In this document: positions 18,585 through 27,383 of the stretch, one piece after another
How the letters are laid out: every line of letters starts with the position of its first letter
How positions within the stretch are numbered: the first letter of the stretch is position 1
Source of the DNA: a virus
Direction: 5' to 3' (one strand)
Virus record (IMG/VR): IMGVR_UViG_3300042402_003021
Location: 41,196-105,195 of that record
Length of the DNA: 64,000 bases
The notes under the pieces: generated by a model
Databases searched by the model: none
Told to the model about the DNA's origin: nothing
Seen by the model: only the letters and a program-made list of their open reading frames with translations
Program-made: the position numbers and the translations under genes

Positions 18585-20783
18585 TTATACTAGTTCACAT
18601 GTTCCGCCAGAACAAGCCCATTCCTGTTCTGCTTTTGTATTGTTTGTTTCTTCTATGACGCTGGTGAAATCTATATCTTGATATTCACGATTTAGATCTA
18701 CCCACTCTTTCCAGTTAAATACGTCCTTCATACAGTATGTTAATTTTCGTAAATCCCCATCAAAATATTTACCTGCAAACTTTTTACATCTATTTGCAAA
18801 TTCTTTCTTTTCTGATCCCTTGATTTTTTGTCCTATTCCAAGCAAGGAATCACAAGCGGCCCATAAATTATCTTCCCATAGTTCTAATGCCACTTCTATT
18901 AAGCCGCTCACAAACAATGAAGCATCTCCATAATGTTTTACTTGTTCGTGTGGAGTATAAACTGTTGTAAATGGTGCCTGTGGATAATCTTTATCTCCAG
19001 TAATTGGCAATAATGATATCCCACAAAAGTATTCTCTATTATTATATATGTAGTCAGTAACAATAGACCACTCTTCTGGCTTAATATTTATCGTATTTGA
19101 TACGTTATGTACCAGCCAAGGTTGTGTACATAAATGCTTGTTTGTACCATTTAATACCCAGTTTTTTTGGGTATTTTTTACATGCTCTAATAATTGTATG
19201 GCGTCAATTTGATTTTTTATTTTAGACCCATCTGGAACTTCTACGCAAAATGAAATGACATCATCACTATCATTATTTGACCATACACTATCTTCACATG
19301 CCCTTGGATTAACTGATTTGAAGTATTGATATATTGGTTCCATTTTATTTGCTTGGACCTTACGAATATATCTTTTAGCATGATGAGGATGTATACCGCT
19401 GGATGTGCCTAAAATGCAACTTGATGTACCTTCTGGTTTAACACATGTAGTTCTTGCGGCTTGATTAATTGCTATCATATTAGCTATTTTAGCGTTGGTA
19501 TCTCTAACAATATTTGCTCCAGCGCTTTGTATGGTATCATTAAGACATATATCATATTGTTCCATGATTCCGGTCATAGAAACACCAAGTAGTGCTTCTC
19601 TTGAGATAATTCTTTCTGACACAGAACCCAAATAATCAAATTTATTAAATCCTGCTTGTAGTGTTCCAATTATAGATGCGGCCCTACATGCATCATAAAA
19701 ATCATTTTCTGTTTTTACTTTGGCACAATTGATTGTACTTAGGTTACATGCCTGCCAGCCAGTTTGTCCAGTTTCTATATCTACGGGCCACATACCAATT
19801 TCAACACAAGGATTAACAATTAACTCAGTTGAATCTGACCATACAAATCCCGGCTCTCCAAAATCTTTGACAGATTGCATTAACTCATTAAATTGTTCTT
19901 TAGTAGTTTCTTTTCTCAATAATAATGCTGAGTTATTTGATCTACCGCGTTGTGGATTTTCAATAAACCAATTACCAGTTTTGGCCTTTGCCATATCTTG
20001 ATCGTCTGGACTAAAAACACAAATAGTAGCACTACGTCTGACTCCACCACTAATTACAGCGTCAGCACTATACATAACTATATCATATGCTTCTATTGGA
20101 AGTAATTTTCCTATTCCAGACTTCATACTCTTATCTAATAGTTTTTTAATATTATTTAAGGCTTTGCGTAATGGCTCTGGACCCGGAGCCTTACCACCAC
20201 TAGATTGTAAAAATGCTCCAGCCGGTCTAATTTCAGAAAAATCGAATGTTATATTTTTACCATTATATTCTGGAAATAAGTCTGTATCTTCAAAATAACT
20301 AGAGACTAATATTCCAATAGCATCAGACCATCCTTCGATTGAATCAGATATAGTAAACTTTTTATTTCCAGATTTAGTTTTTACTAAATTAGGAAGTTTA
20401 TTAATATGGTGTTTTTGTACTGAGAATCCTGTACCACATCCACATAGTAATAGATACATGCACTCTTGGAAGAATCTAACGCGATCTACGTATGAGGCAA
20501 TGCAATTATATATTCTAGCGTTGTGTTTAAAGATAGGACTTCCGCCAAATTGTAAAGCTCTTTGTGAACCAAGCACCCTCTTCTTCCTCATCATCTCATA
20601 AGCCCATTCAATTTCTTGCTGAAGTTCTTTATGGGCCGGATTAGACTGATCAATATATTTGTCAATCATCATTTGCTTTACTCTGTCTACTGCCTCATTC
20701 CAAGTTTCTCTTCTTTTTTTTTCTGGACACCATCTAGCGTACTTAGACACAAACGTATAATTCATAAGAGCTTTAAGTGACAT
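18585..20783 (-). CDS. nrdJ: Class II (B12-dependent) ribonucleoside-triphosphate reductase
   Basis: A 732-residue monomeric class II RNR. It has RYARW-like start, RVLGSQRALQFGG, YNCIASYVD with CGCGTGFSVQKHHI, the NPCVEIGM active-site loop with its thiyl Cys, CNLSTINCAKV, PEGTSSCILGTSSGIHP, and a C-terminal redox pair CSGGTC. No class I iron-ligand or class III glycyl-radical partner is present, so it should need adenosylcobalamin from the host. It makes deoxyribonucleotides from NTPs. The length matches Lactobacillus-type RTPR. It is followed directly by dUTPase. Confidence 0.93.
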   Translation of the reverse strand: MSLKALMNYTFVSKYARWCPEKKRRETWNEAVDRVKQMMIDKYIDQSNPAHKELQQEIEWAYEMMRKKRVLGSQRALQFGGSPIFKHNARIYNCIASYVDRVRFFQECMYLLLCGCGTGFSVQKHHINKLPNLVKTKSGNKKFTISDSIEGWSDAIGILVSSYFEDTDLFPEYNGKNITFDFSEIRPAGAFLQSSGGKAPGPEPLRKALNNIKKLLDKSMKSGIGKLLPIEAYDIVMYSADAVISGGVRRSATICVFSPDDQDMAKAKTGNWFIENPQRGRSNNSALLLRKETTKEQFNELMQSVKDFGEPGFVWSDSTELIVNPCVEIGMWPVDIETGQTGWQACNLSTINCAKVKTENDFYDACRAASIIGTLQAGFNKFDYLGSVSERIISREALLGVSMTGIMEQYDICLNDTIQSAGANIVRDTNAKIANMIAINQAARTTCVKPEGTSSCILGTSSGIHPHHAKRYIRKVQANKMEPIYQYFKSVNPRACEDSVWSNNDSDDVISFCVEVPDGSKIKNQIDAIQLLEHVKNTQKNWVLNGTNKHLCTQPWLVHNVSNTINIKPEEWSIVTDYIYNNREYFCGISLLPITGDKDYPQAPFTTVYTPHEQVKHYGDASLFVSGLIEVALELWEDNLWAACDSLLGIGQKIKGSEKKEFANRCKKFAGKYFDGDLRKLTYCMKDVFNWKEWVDLNREYQDIDFTSVIEETNNTKAEQEWACSGGTCELV

Positions 20784-20785
20784 AT

Positions 20786-20968
20786 TTAATCTTTCTCTGA
20801 TGGATCTTTTTCTAGTGTGATAGTTATCTTATTGAGATTTATTTCAATTACTGTCTTATCATCCCTTTGATAGATATTTACATTATCGGCCAAAGTAGTG
20901 ATTTTGTCAACTAAACTCTTTTTAATTCCAAGCTCTTTGATAATAGAATTAACTAAGATTTGTATCAT
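20786..20968 (-). CDS. Small hypothetical protein
   Basis: A 60-residue protein (MIQILVNSIIKELGIKK...) with helical N terminus and a beta-hairpin-like KTVIEINLNKITITLEK. It is 2 bp before the RNR gene and 3 bp after the membrane-protein gene, so it is operonic. No family is recognised. Confidence 0.55.
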   Translation of the reverse strand: MIQILVNSIIKELGIKKSLVDKITTLADNVNIYQRDDKTVIEINLNKITITLEKDPSEKD

Positions 20969-20971
20969 ATG

Positions 20972-21304
20972 TTAGTGTGTTACTTTATTGAGTAGTATTT
21001 CAATTTTTTGTATGATATGATTTAACGAAGATGCCTTTTCATTTATTGATATCTTACAATCAATTACATTTTTCTCTATTGCATCTATTTTAGATTCTAG
21101 TCTGCTTTCCATTCCAACAACCCTATCTTCTAAAGACAGCATTCTTCTATTTAATGAATCATTGACTTTTTCTTCAAGAATAATTATTTGTTTGCCATGA
21201 TTAACCAATGTTAACATAACCCAAGCAATGAATGGTATAAATATAATACCAAGTACTTCTATGATATTGTGAAATAGTGACCAAATATTTAAAGCATCGT
21301 TCAT
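20972..21304 (-). CDS. Single-pass membrane protein with coiled coil
   Basis: A 110-residue protein. Residues about 12-35 (IIEVLGIIFIPFIAWVMLTLV) are one membrane span, then residues 36-105 form a long charged coiled coil with heptads (LEEKVNDSLNRRMLSLEDRV). One span with a coiled tail resembles some phage holins and spanin-like proteins, but no residue signature settles it. It lies just downstream of the strong hairpin at 21331-21374. Confidence 0.6.
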   Translation of the reverse strand: MNDALNIWSLFHNIIEVLGIIFIPFIAWVMLTLVNHGKQIIILEEKVNDSLNRRMLSLEDRVVGMESRLESKIDAIEKNVIDCKISINEKASSLNHIIQKIEILLNKVTH

Positions 21305-21330
21305 TATAGCACTCCTTATAGGATATTATT

Positions 21331-21374
21331 TTGGTAGACACAGGGGGCTTTTAATACCCCCTATGTCACACCAA
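21331..21374 (-). terminator. Strong hairpin after virion-type gene
   Basis: The minus-strand RNA folds as TTGGT / ACCAA around GACATAGGGGG / CCCCCTGTGTC, giving a stem of about 16 pairs with a 9-base loop. It comes just after the stop of the gene at 21381. No run of U follows, so it may be a weak terminator, processing site or stability element that lowers read-through into the next genes. Confidence 0.6.
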
Positions 21375-21380
21375 CATAAA

Positions 21381-22061
21381 TCACATACCAGTTATTGCTT
21401 TATAATTGAAGAAGTCGCCACCACTAGCCACAGATAATGTTACGAAGTCTACCTTCATAACTAGTTCACCGGGAACTGCTCTGGTTGGATTAGCGGCATT
21501 ATCTATATGACGAGCTTTATTATCATTAACTGGACTCCACATATAACCACTACTAAATGTATTAAGAGCAGTGGGTTTAGCAGATGCTGTACCAGCAGCA
21601 TTAAGGAATAGTCTACGCGACTGAAGCTTAGTACCATTGTTGAGATATCCACTTCTGGCAAATCTATTACTTCTAATAAAGCTAGTAGTAGTAGCACCAA
21701 AATCATGCTCAAATTGAGCAATAGATCTAGTATTATCACCCCTACCAGTAATTAGAATATTAGTATTAGCAGCACCAGATAGTGTAGCACTACTCGCTGC
21801 AATTACATATTTACCAGCTTCGCTATAGGCAAATGTGCCACTAGAGTATGGTTTACGATTGTGACTAAGACCATTATCTTTCACTCTTGGTAAAGTGCCA
21901 TCTGTATATTCTGTGGCATTATCCTTGAGTGCAAGAGCTTTGGTAATTCTTTCAGTGCTTGTTGTAGTATTGCCAAGGATAGTTCCACCCTGTCTGGTAC
22001 TACTATAAGCGCCACCTGTTGTATTTTTTAGATAATTAGCTTTAGATGTAGGAACTGGCAT
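21381..22061 (-). CDS. Probable virion structural protein
   Basis: A 226-residue Ser/Thr/Asn/Ala/Gly-rich protein (MPVPTSKANYLKNTTGGAYSS...) with few charged blocks and many short beta segments. It has no enzyme motif. Its codon choice is less AT-biased than neighbours, with many C-ending codons, which fits high expression. It has its own 5' gap, a GGAG ribosome site and a strong 3' hairpin, so it may be expressed as a separate unit. A head decoration or tail protein is likely, but no family is recognised. Confidence 0.55.
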   Translation of the reverse strand: MPVPTSKANYLKNTTGGAYSSTRQGGTILGNTTTSTERITKALALKDNATEYTDGTLPRVKDNGLSHNRKPYSSGTFAYSEAGKYVIAASSATLSGAANTNILITGRGDNTRSIAQFEHDFGATTTSFIRSNRFARSGYLNNGTKLQSRRLFLNAAGTASAKPTALNTFSSGYMWSPVNDNKARHIDNAANPTRAVPGELVMKVDFVTLSVASGGDFFNYKAITGM

Positions 22062-22147
22062 AATTATGCTCCATGTAATTTGAATATAACATAATCCTAA
22101 TTATCCTAAATACAATCCATGTCCATAGCTATATACACAAAATGGTA

Positions 22148-22609
22148 TTAACTTTTAACTAGATTTTTACACATCCTAATAGCTTTTTTTAATCTTCTTC
22201 TTGCTGTTTCTCTACTATAGCCATTCTCGTCAGCAATTTCAGTCATGGTCATATTATGAAAAAATCTTTGCTCTAATAGAGTTTTCATACCGCTAGGCAG
22301 GCTCTCTAATATGTCAAATACTTCATTCTTAATAGAAAAACTTATTGGTTGTTCTATGCTGTCCGAAGCATATTCTATATTTTTCTTTTTTAGTTCATTT
22401 TTAAGAGCATATAAAAGCTGTTGATATAGATAAGATGTAAACTTTGCACCCTTTGTTGGGTCATACTTTTCTATGCATTTCCATAATGTTACCATAGCAA
22501 TAGAAGATATGTCATTATGGTCTAATGCATACATGAACTTATTGGACACAGAATTTATTATATTACGTATGTTGCTGTCTTTCAAATAGTTTTCAATATT
22601 TTTATCCAT
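22148..22609 (-). CDS. Small sigma-70-family transcription factor
   Basis: A 153-residue protein. The N-terminal part (HNDISSIAMVTLWKCIEKYDPTKGAKFTSYLYQQLLYALKNELKK) matches sigma region 2, with the FTSYL(Y/W)xxxxxAL core-binding pattern. The C terminus (LPSGMKTLLEQRFFHNMTMTEIADENGYSRETARRRLKKAIR) matches region 4 with a helix-turn-helix. Regions 1 and 3 are absent, as in compact phage or ECF-type factors. It could direct the host RNA polymerase to phage late promoters. It overlaps the gene upstream by 8 bp. Confidence 0.85.
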   Translation of the reverse strand: MDKNIENYLKDSNIRNIINSVSNKFMYALDHNDISSIAMVTLWKCIEKYDPTKGAKFTSYLYQQLLYALKNELKKKNIEYASDSIEQPISFSIKNEVFDILESLPSGMKTLLEQRFFHNMTMTEIADENGYSRETARRRLKKAIRMCKNLVKS

Positions 22610-23225
22610 TAGTACCTCTTAAGATAATTCCACCCTTTTTATTTTTCATAACCGTTAACTTATTTAGTCCGTCTAAGTAAGTTTTATCCATTTTATCAGA
22701 AGCTATGTATTCTACTTCACCGTCTGGAGACACTAGTATAGACCAGTAATCGACAGATTGCAACTGTTTCTTGACCAAATCTACGGTTTGTCGTAGATCA
22801 TTATCTGATAATATTTCTTCTTCTGTATAATTACAGATAGCATTTTCTATATCTTTTCTTACGTGCTTAATATTAAATAGTCTAGCAACCCCTATAAAAA
22901 AAGAATATCTACCCATAATTTTTAAGGCTTCAACTCCTTCTATTTTTTCAATTATTTCTGCAATATTAACTGTTACATCAAAATTTGTATGTCCGATCCA
23001 GCAATCCCATCTATCAGAAGGTTTTAATAGAGAATCTTGTGGGTATGGACCCATAGGGGTATGAACTATTTTGTTCTGAAATAACAAATCATGTGCAAGT
23101 AATGGATACTCGTCATCCGAATCTTCTAGCAAGCTTACGCTTGCCTCACTAAGGGCATTATCAGATAAAGATTCTTCTACTTTAGAATTCCAACTTTCCC
23201 AAGCTATTTTTTTTATTTTGTGCAT
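22602..23225 (-). CDS. Hypothetical phage protein
   Basis: A 207-residue mixed alpha/beta protein. It contains HTPMGPYPQDSLLKPSDRWDCWIGHTNFDVT and ends YWSILVSPDGEVEYIASDKMDKTYLDGLNKLTVMKNKKGGIIL. The family is not recognised. It is translated just before the sigma factor and could be functionally linked. There is no signal peptide or membrane span. Confidence 0.65.
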   Translation of the reverse strand: MHKIKKIAWESWNSKVEESLSDNALSEASVSLLEDSDDEYPLLAHDLLFQNKIVHTPMGPYPQDSLLKPSDRWDCWIGHTNFDVTVNIAEIIEKIEGVEALKIMGRYSFFIGVARLFNIKHVRKDIENAICNYTEEEILSDNDLRQTVDLVKKQLQSVDYWSILVSPDGEVEYIASDKMDKTYLDGLNKLTVMKNKKGGIILRGTNG

Positions 23226-23246
23226 AATTATCCCTCACTGGATGAA

Positions 23247-23576
23247 TTATTTGATATCTCTTGGGCGCACTACAATACTATTATTGCTCGATATTTTGTT
23301 TTTATGTAATTGTGATAAATTATTCTTGATTTCATTAAACTCATCAAGCCTATTATTTTCTACACATTGGGAGTATAAATGTTGTAATATTCTTTCTAGA
23401 ATATCTCCATACTTTAACTCAAATATGATCTGTGATATATATTTTACCCCATCTTGTGTATTGTCCCAATCACAAACAAACATTAATTCATTAGTTTCTT
23501 TTTCAATGTATAGAGATAGTTGTGCTAACACATCTAGCTTAGAATATTCTGAATTTTCTTGATAGAATTCTTCCAT
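23247..23576 (-). CDS. Hypothetical protein
   Basis: About 109 residues starting MEEFYQENSEYSKLDVLAQLSLYIEKETNELMFVCDWD. It is acidic and helical with no known motif. A GTG at 23624 could extend it, but that would overlap the upstream gene by 86 bp; the ATG at 23576 is more reasonable. Confidence 0.6.
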   Translation of the reverse strand: MEEFYQENSEYSKLDVLAQLSLYIEKETNELMFVCDWDNTQDGVKYISQIIFELKYGDILERILQHLYSQCVENNRLDEFNEIKNNLSQLHKNKISSNNSIVVRPRDIK

Positions 23577-23907
23577 AAAAACTTTCGAAATTTGGCTTAT
23601 TGTTGTGTGAAACAAATTTTCCACGTTTTTCTATACCAAGCAAATTAGGTAATTTTATTGCATAAACTACTTCACAATCTGTGGTATTTACTTTTCTAAA
23701 GTCCATCAACTCAATTGAAGTCCAATCAAAGTACACACTAACATATTCAGAAAATAAGTCCCTCGCGGTATCTGTTATATCTTTGGTAGAGATATATTTA
23801 CTAGGAAATTGACCTTCTTCTGTGAGCAAGAATTTGAAAAAATCATCGTGCGAATACTGTACATTAGGATTTTGTTGCACGACAATTAGTGTCAATGCTA
23901 CTTTCAT
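23539..23907 (-). CDS. Hypothetical protein
   Basis: A 122-residue alpha/beta protein (MKVALTLIVVQQNPNVQYSHDDFFKFLLTEEGQFPSKYIS...). The layout of strand, helix, then GQFPSKYIS...TDTARDLF faintly recalls a Nudix fold, but no Nudix box (GX5EX7REUXEEXGU) is present. It overlaps the next gene by 38 bp and the upstream gene by 4 bp. The function is unknown. Confidence 0.55.
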   Translation of the reverse strand: MKVALTLIVVQQNPNVQYSHDDFFKFLLTEEGQFPSKYISTKDITDTARDLFSEYVSVYFDWTSIELMDFRKVNTTDCEVVYAIKLPNLLGIEKRGKFVSHNNKPNFESFYGRILSRKFRIF

Positions 23908-24131
23908 GTTGGTTCTTTTGCATCAGAATTAGTTGTAGTATATTGGACTTGTGATTTTAGATTTTTGACAATTTCTAATTGTGATGCCGCACTTTGATAC
24001 TGTCTAATAGCATTCAATAATTCATTTAAAGAATTATTCTTAGATTGATCTTTAACTAAGACATTGATAATAAAAGAATTTTCGTCTATAATAGATTGTA
24101 ATCTGCTTTCAGCCGCTCCTAAAATATCCAT
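23904..24131 (-). CDS. Small helical protein
   Basis: A 75-residue, wholly helical, polar protein (MDILGAAESRLQSIIDENSFIINVLVKDQSKNNSLNELL...). It probably forms a coiled coil. There is no recognised family. It starts 10 bp after the membrane-anchored gene and overlaps the next by 4 bp, suggesting co-translation. Confidence 0.55.
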   Translation of the reverse strand: MDILGAAESRLQSIIDENSFIINVLVKDQSKNNSLNELLNAIRQYQSAASQLEIVKNLKSQVQYTTTNSDAKEPT

Positions 24132-24141
24132 TATTTTCCTT

Positions 24142-24582
24142 TCAATTATTCAAGTACCAAGCAATTCCATAGAATTTTTCTTGTAGTAGTAACTTTTCAT
24201 TATCAGATAGTATATGATTTTTATCTCCAACCGTGTCTATTATACTATTGATTAAGAAAATGTCAAGATCTGCATATTTATCTTTGAGCGAATCCCCAAA
24301 AAAATATTTACCAGCCAGTGTGTATAAATGATTTAATTTTTGCGTATCTATATCATATGATATAATTCTATCAGCAAATACTTTATTAAACACTGCTAGG
24401 TTTAATCTATCAGTATCATTTGTGACTATATTAGTGATCTTAGACACTTGTTGTGCTATAGCATCTGTTGGTTTTTGTATACCAAGGCTTGGAGTGACAT
24501 CCTTTTCTACTCCAGATATTTTGCTTAGAAATACAAAAACCACCAGAGCTAATCCAGCAATAAGCAAATAATTACTTTTCAT
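24142..24582 (-). CDS. Membrane-anchored protein
   Basis: A 146-residue protein with one N-terminal membrane span (YLLIAGLALVVFVFLSKI, residues about 4-21) and a soluble, helical remainder (ITNIVTNDTDRLNLAVFNKVFADRIISYDIDTQKLNHLYTLAG). A type II anchor is likely. The start is the ATG at 24582, which overlaps the gene upstream. Together with two other short membrane proteins next to it, it might belong to a lysis or envelope module. Confidence 0.6.
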   Translation of the reverse strand: MKSNYLLIAGLALVVFVFLSKISGVEKDVTPSLGIQKPTDAIAQQVSKITNIVTNDTDRLNLAVFNKVFADRIISYDIDTQKLNHLYTLAGKYFFGDSLKDKYADLDIFLINSIIDTVGDKNHILSDNEKLLLQEKFYGIAWYLNN

Positions 24583-24889
24583 CAATAGTTTTCCTATTTT
24601 TTTCTAGTGTATATACAGATACCAACATTGGAAATACTTCTTGTAATTTATTGTAAGCATCAAGTAAATTAGCTTGTTTACAGGCATTTGATAATATTTC
24701 CCACTTTGCTACTATAGATGTTAAATCTGTATTAGTAGTTGGTTTGGGTGTTACTTCCTGTTTATTATCAAACAAACTTTTTACATTTGATACTACATAA
24801 TCTTTAGAACCAAGTATTAGCATCAATACACCACACCCCAAGACAATCCATTGAGTAGGAGTTAATAAACCTAAAATATCTTTCATCAT
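24572..24889 (-). CDS. Membrane-anchored protein
   Basis: A 105-residue protein with a membrane span near residues 11-30 (TQWIVLGCGVLMLILGSKDY), then a charged helical domain ending LEKNRKTIDEK. Its ATG overlaps the stop of the 58-residue gene upstream as ATGA. It resembles small phage envelope proteins in layout. The function is unknown. Confidence 0.6.
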   Translation of the reverse strand: MMKDILGLLTPTQWIVLGCGVLMLILGSKDYVVSNVKSLFDNKQEVTPKPTTNTDLTSIVAKWEILSNACKQANLLDAYNKLQEVFPMLVSVYTLEKNRKTIDEK

Positions 24890-25062
24890 TTTGTCTCTCT
24901 AATAGTATCTCCAACTACCCATGCTACAACAATACTGGTAACCGCTAAAAGTTGCTCATGATCAAGTTGAACACCAAATAATTCAGATGAAACTACTGTT
25001 GCTAAACCAATTGCTGCAACCCAAAAACGTCTTGAAGTGAGTAAAGATTTGACTTTATTCAT
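24886..25062 (-). CDS. Small membrane protein, holin-like
   Basis: A 58-residue protein, MNKVKSLLTSRRFWVAAIGL at the start, then ATVVSSELFG and AVTSIVVAWVVGDTIRETK. It has two hydrophobic helices (residues 14-27 and 40-51) separated by FGVQLDHEQ. This two-helix hairpin with charged ends is like small class II holins and phage membrane proteins found beside lysis genes. It joins the next gene by an ATGA overlap and has GGAGCG 6 bases before ATG. A holin role is inferred. Confidence 0.6.
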   Translation of the reverse strand: MNKVKSLLTSRRFWVAAIGLATVVSSELFGVQLDHEQLLAVTSIVVAWVVGDTIRETK

Positions 25063-25071
25063 TTTTCGCTC

Positions 25072-25395
25072 CTATTGATGTTGTTTGATTATTAACCCCG
25101 CGCCATGAAATGGACATTCTGTTGTATGTCCATCACCGTGTATTATTCTTCCAGTTCCTTTGCATGGACACTTTTTAGGATCTGGATTTGGTCTAATTAT
25201 ATTGTCATCTGGTTTTGGCTTAATTTCAAATATTTCTTTTTCTGCCTTACTAAAAGCATTATTAGCACTATACACAAGATCTTCTATGTTTATTTTTGAT
25301 GAACTAAAGTTAGAATCTTGAGTTTGTATTACTCCATGAAATATAAATGGCAATAATAATGTAAGTGATAAAGCTACAAATTTAAGATTTCTCAT
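25072..25395 (-). CDS. Secreted Cys-rich small protein
   Basis: A 107-residue protein. MRNLKFVALSLTLLLPFIFHGVIQ is a signal peptide or anchor. The C terminus has CPCKGTGRIIHGDGHTTECPFHG, a CxCxGxG-type metal-binding or DnaJ-like cysteine pattern. The ATG at 25395 is chosen over the upstream ATG because it lies 2 bp from the protease stop and has GAGG nine bases before it. It is likely exported to the periplasm. The function is unknown. Confidence 0.65.
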   Translation of the reverse strand: MRNLKFVALSLTLLLPFIFHGVIQTQDSNFSSSKINIEDLVYSANNAFSKAEKEIFEIKPKPDDNIIRPNPDPKKCPCKGTGRIIHGDGHTTECPFHGAGLIIKQHQ

Positions 25396-25396
25396 A

Positions 25397-26326
25397 TTAA
25401 AATACCTCATCAAGAGTCCAATCTATATTTCTTGCTGGAAAGCCATCAACATCACTAAACACCCATGATCCACTAGAGCCTAACATATCACGGGCTACAG
25501 ATTCTCTAATCCAAAAACTTCCATCTGGTTGATCGTGTCGTTTTGGGCCATTATTCCAAACTCCCCAACTATTTTGAACCAAGAAAAGAGTTTCATTATA
25601 TATTTCATGGGTATCATCTGCGGCTATCCAAGCCATAGCGTGCGCCCAAGATCCAGATGGGGCGGCTATACCATACTTATCTCTACGAGAACTGAATCCA
25701 AACATTGAACATACGCTTATGCCATATCCATTTGCCAGAGCGTCTCTGGCCTCTTCTACGGTTGTTATTAAACTGGCTGTTCTTACTGGCCTCTTTTGTG
25801 CTTCTTCTATAAGCGTCTTAGGTGGCCCGCTTCGTCCCCAAGACGATGCAAGTTTACCTTGATATGATGTTAAATCAATATTGTCATATTTTTGTCTAAT
25901 TAATACACCACCAGTTTGTTTGACAAATCTTGCCGCACCAGAACATGTCATGCCTTCACCACCGTGTCCGCGTGAACCATATATGCCTTCTGTAGCACCG
26001 CGAGCAACAAACTCTTCATTTTCTCCATTGATAATTTCACAGCTTCTAGTGATATCTATTGCATTACGAGTAGAGTGTGAGACACAATCACCAACTACTT
26101 GTCTTTCTGAAGGACCAAAATTAGGATCGAATTTTAATAGATTTTTAAATGGAAGAGATAATTTTCCTTTTCCTGTTCCATATAATTTATATGCAGCAGC
26201 ACCGAATAATGGATGTCTTAATTCACCCAATAATTTATCAGTATCTTCTGGATCACAAATGCTACCGACGAATCCATCCTTGTACGTCTTTAGAATTTTT
26301 GATGGAGTACTAAAGTCGAGTTGCAT
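25397..26326 (-). CDS. Papain-like (C1A-type) cysteine protease
   Basis: A 309-residue protein with the papain order: Q76, catalytic C81 in QVVGDCVSHSTRN, catalytic H229 in SWAHAMAWIA, and N252 in QNSWGVWNNG, then GSFWIRES and a GSSGSWVF end. The Cys-His-Asn triad is complete. There is no signal peptide, so it may be a virion-associated or lysis-linked protease. Papain-like proteases in phages are uncommon but recorded. It overlaps the glycosyltransferase upstream by 17 bp and precedes a run of small membrane proteins downstream. Substrate unknown. Confidence 0.82.
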   Translation of the reverse strand: MQLDFSTPSKILKTYKDGFVGSICDPEDTDKLLGELRHPLFGAAAYKLYGTGKGKLSLPFKNLLKFDPNFGPSERQVVGDCVSHSTRNAIDITRSCEIINGENEEFVARGATEGIYGSRGHGGEGMTCSGAARFVKQTGGVLIRQKYDNIDLTSYQGKLASSWGRSGPPKTLIEEAQKRPVRTASLITTVEEARDALANGYGISVCSMFGFSSRRDKYGIAAPSGSWAHAMAWIAADDTHEIYNETLFLVQNSWGVWNNGPKRHDQPDGSFWIRESVARDMLGSSGSWVFSDVDGFPARNIDWTLDEVF

Positions 26327-27383
26327 TTAATATTCCTTTAGCTGAGTTTTGCCATGAAAATTTTTCTGCTGTCTGAATACCATCTACATTAATATTTAGT
26401 TCACCGTTCTGTTTTTTCTTATGCACCAGCCTCATATGACTTATAGTTTCTTCTTTTTGATTATCAGACAACTCAGCCCAAAAACCACATTTACCATCAA
26501 AAAATACTCCATCAAACGCTGTCTCTAGATTATCGACATCTATAAGCATGGCATTTTGATTATTGCAAAACTCTGTATGTGCAGAATAGTTGGTAGTAAT
26601 TACATGTTTTCCGCATGACATCATTTCAAGTAACTCTAAATTCCACCCTTCAGCCCTAGATGGAAATATTCCACAATCTGAGAGCCTCATAATATTATAC
26701 ACATCTTTTTGGGTTTGCTGTCTAGGTATTATCCTTATTTTTTCACCCAGCTGTGAGTTTTTATATAGGCTTTTCCATTCATTATTTTGTTCGCCTATAA
26801 AAGGATTATCGCATAACATCCATAGTTCTACATCGTCATGATAGGTAAATGCCCTATTAAAACACTCAACAATAATATCGTGACCTTTTCTAATTTCCCA
26901 TTTTCCACAATTGAGAAAGACTGTAGTTGACCTTTTATTTGGCAGTGTACATGGCCTAAATACAGTAGCATCTACACCAAGCGGAATTACATGAATGTCT
27001 GATTGATCAAATTTATTCACATTATTCATTACGACTTCTTTTGCCCAGTTAGAACATACCATAATTTTATCACAATGAGATAAACTGACTATTTCATGAG
27101 AATTAAATTTGGTTAATTCAAATATTGGAAAACCAAAATATGTACCATTACCAACTTTGGTCTGTAAATCATGTTGATGCCATAATTTTATACACGGTCT
27201 ATGTTTATCAAAATAAAGTTGATTATTAATACTTATAGATATAATATGGGTATCATCCATATTTTCTGGTCTTGAAATTGGATATAATGCAATTGTATTA
27301 TCTATTTGATATAATTCTTTCAGTAGATTATATCCAGCTATACCATAGCCGAGATTATTAATTGGAGCTATAAAATTTATCAT
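26310..27383 (-). CDS. GT4-type glycosyltransferase
   Basis: A 357-residue GT-B enzyme. It starts MINFIAPINNLGYGIAGYNLL, an N-terminal acceptor domain. The C-terminal half has VFLNCGKWEIRKGHDIIVECF, RLSDCGIFPSRAEGWNLELLEMMSCGKHVITTNYSAHTEF, the E-x7-E nucleotide-sugar motif of GT4. It adds a sugar to an unknown acceptor. It opens a run of sugar genes (26-34 kb) and overlaps the papain-like gene by 17 bp. The family is clear; donor and product are unknown. Confidence 0.85.
   Translation of the reverse strand: MINFIAPINNLGYGIAGYNLLKELYQIDNTIALYPISRPENMDDTHIISISINNQLYFDKHRPCIKLWHQHDLQTKVGNGTYFGFPIFELTKFNSHEIVSLSHCDKIMVCSNWAKEVVMNNVNKFDQSDIHVIPLGVDATVFRPCTLPNKRSTTVFLNCGKWEIRKGHDIIVECFNRAFTYHDDVELWMLCDNPFIGEQNNEWKSLYKNSQLGEKIRIIPRQQTQKDVYNIMRLSDCGIFPSRAEGWNLELLEMMSCGKHVITTNYSAHTEFCNNQNAMLIDVDNLETAFDGVFFDGKCGFWAELSDNQKEETISHMRLVHKKKQNGELNINVDGIQTAEKFSWQNSAKGILNATRL

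Noticed and set aside
23539-23907. Nudix hydrolase
   Set aside because: The fold order is faintly similar but no Nudix box is present.
25881-26330. 149-residue plus-strand ORF
   Set aside because: Antisense to the papain-like protease, which has an intact triad; Pro/Ser-rich chance reading.
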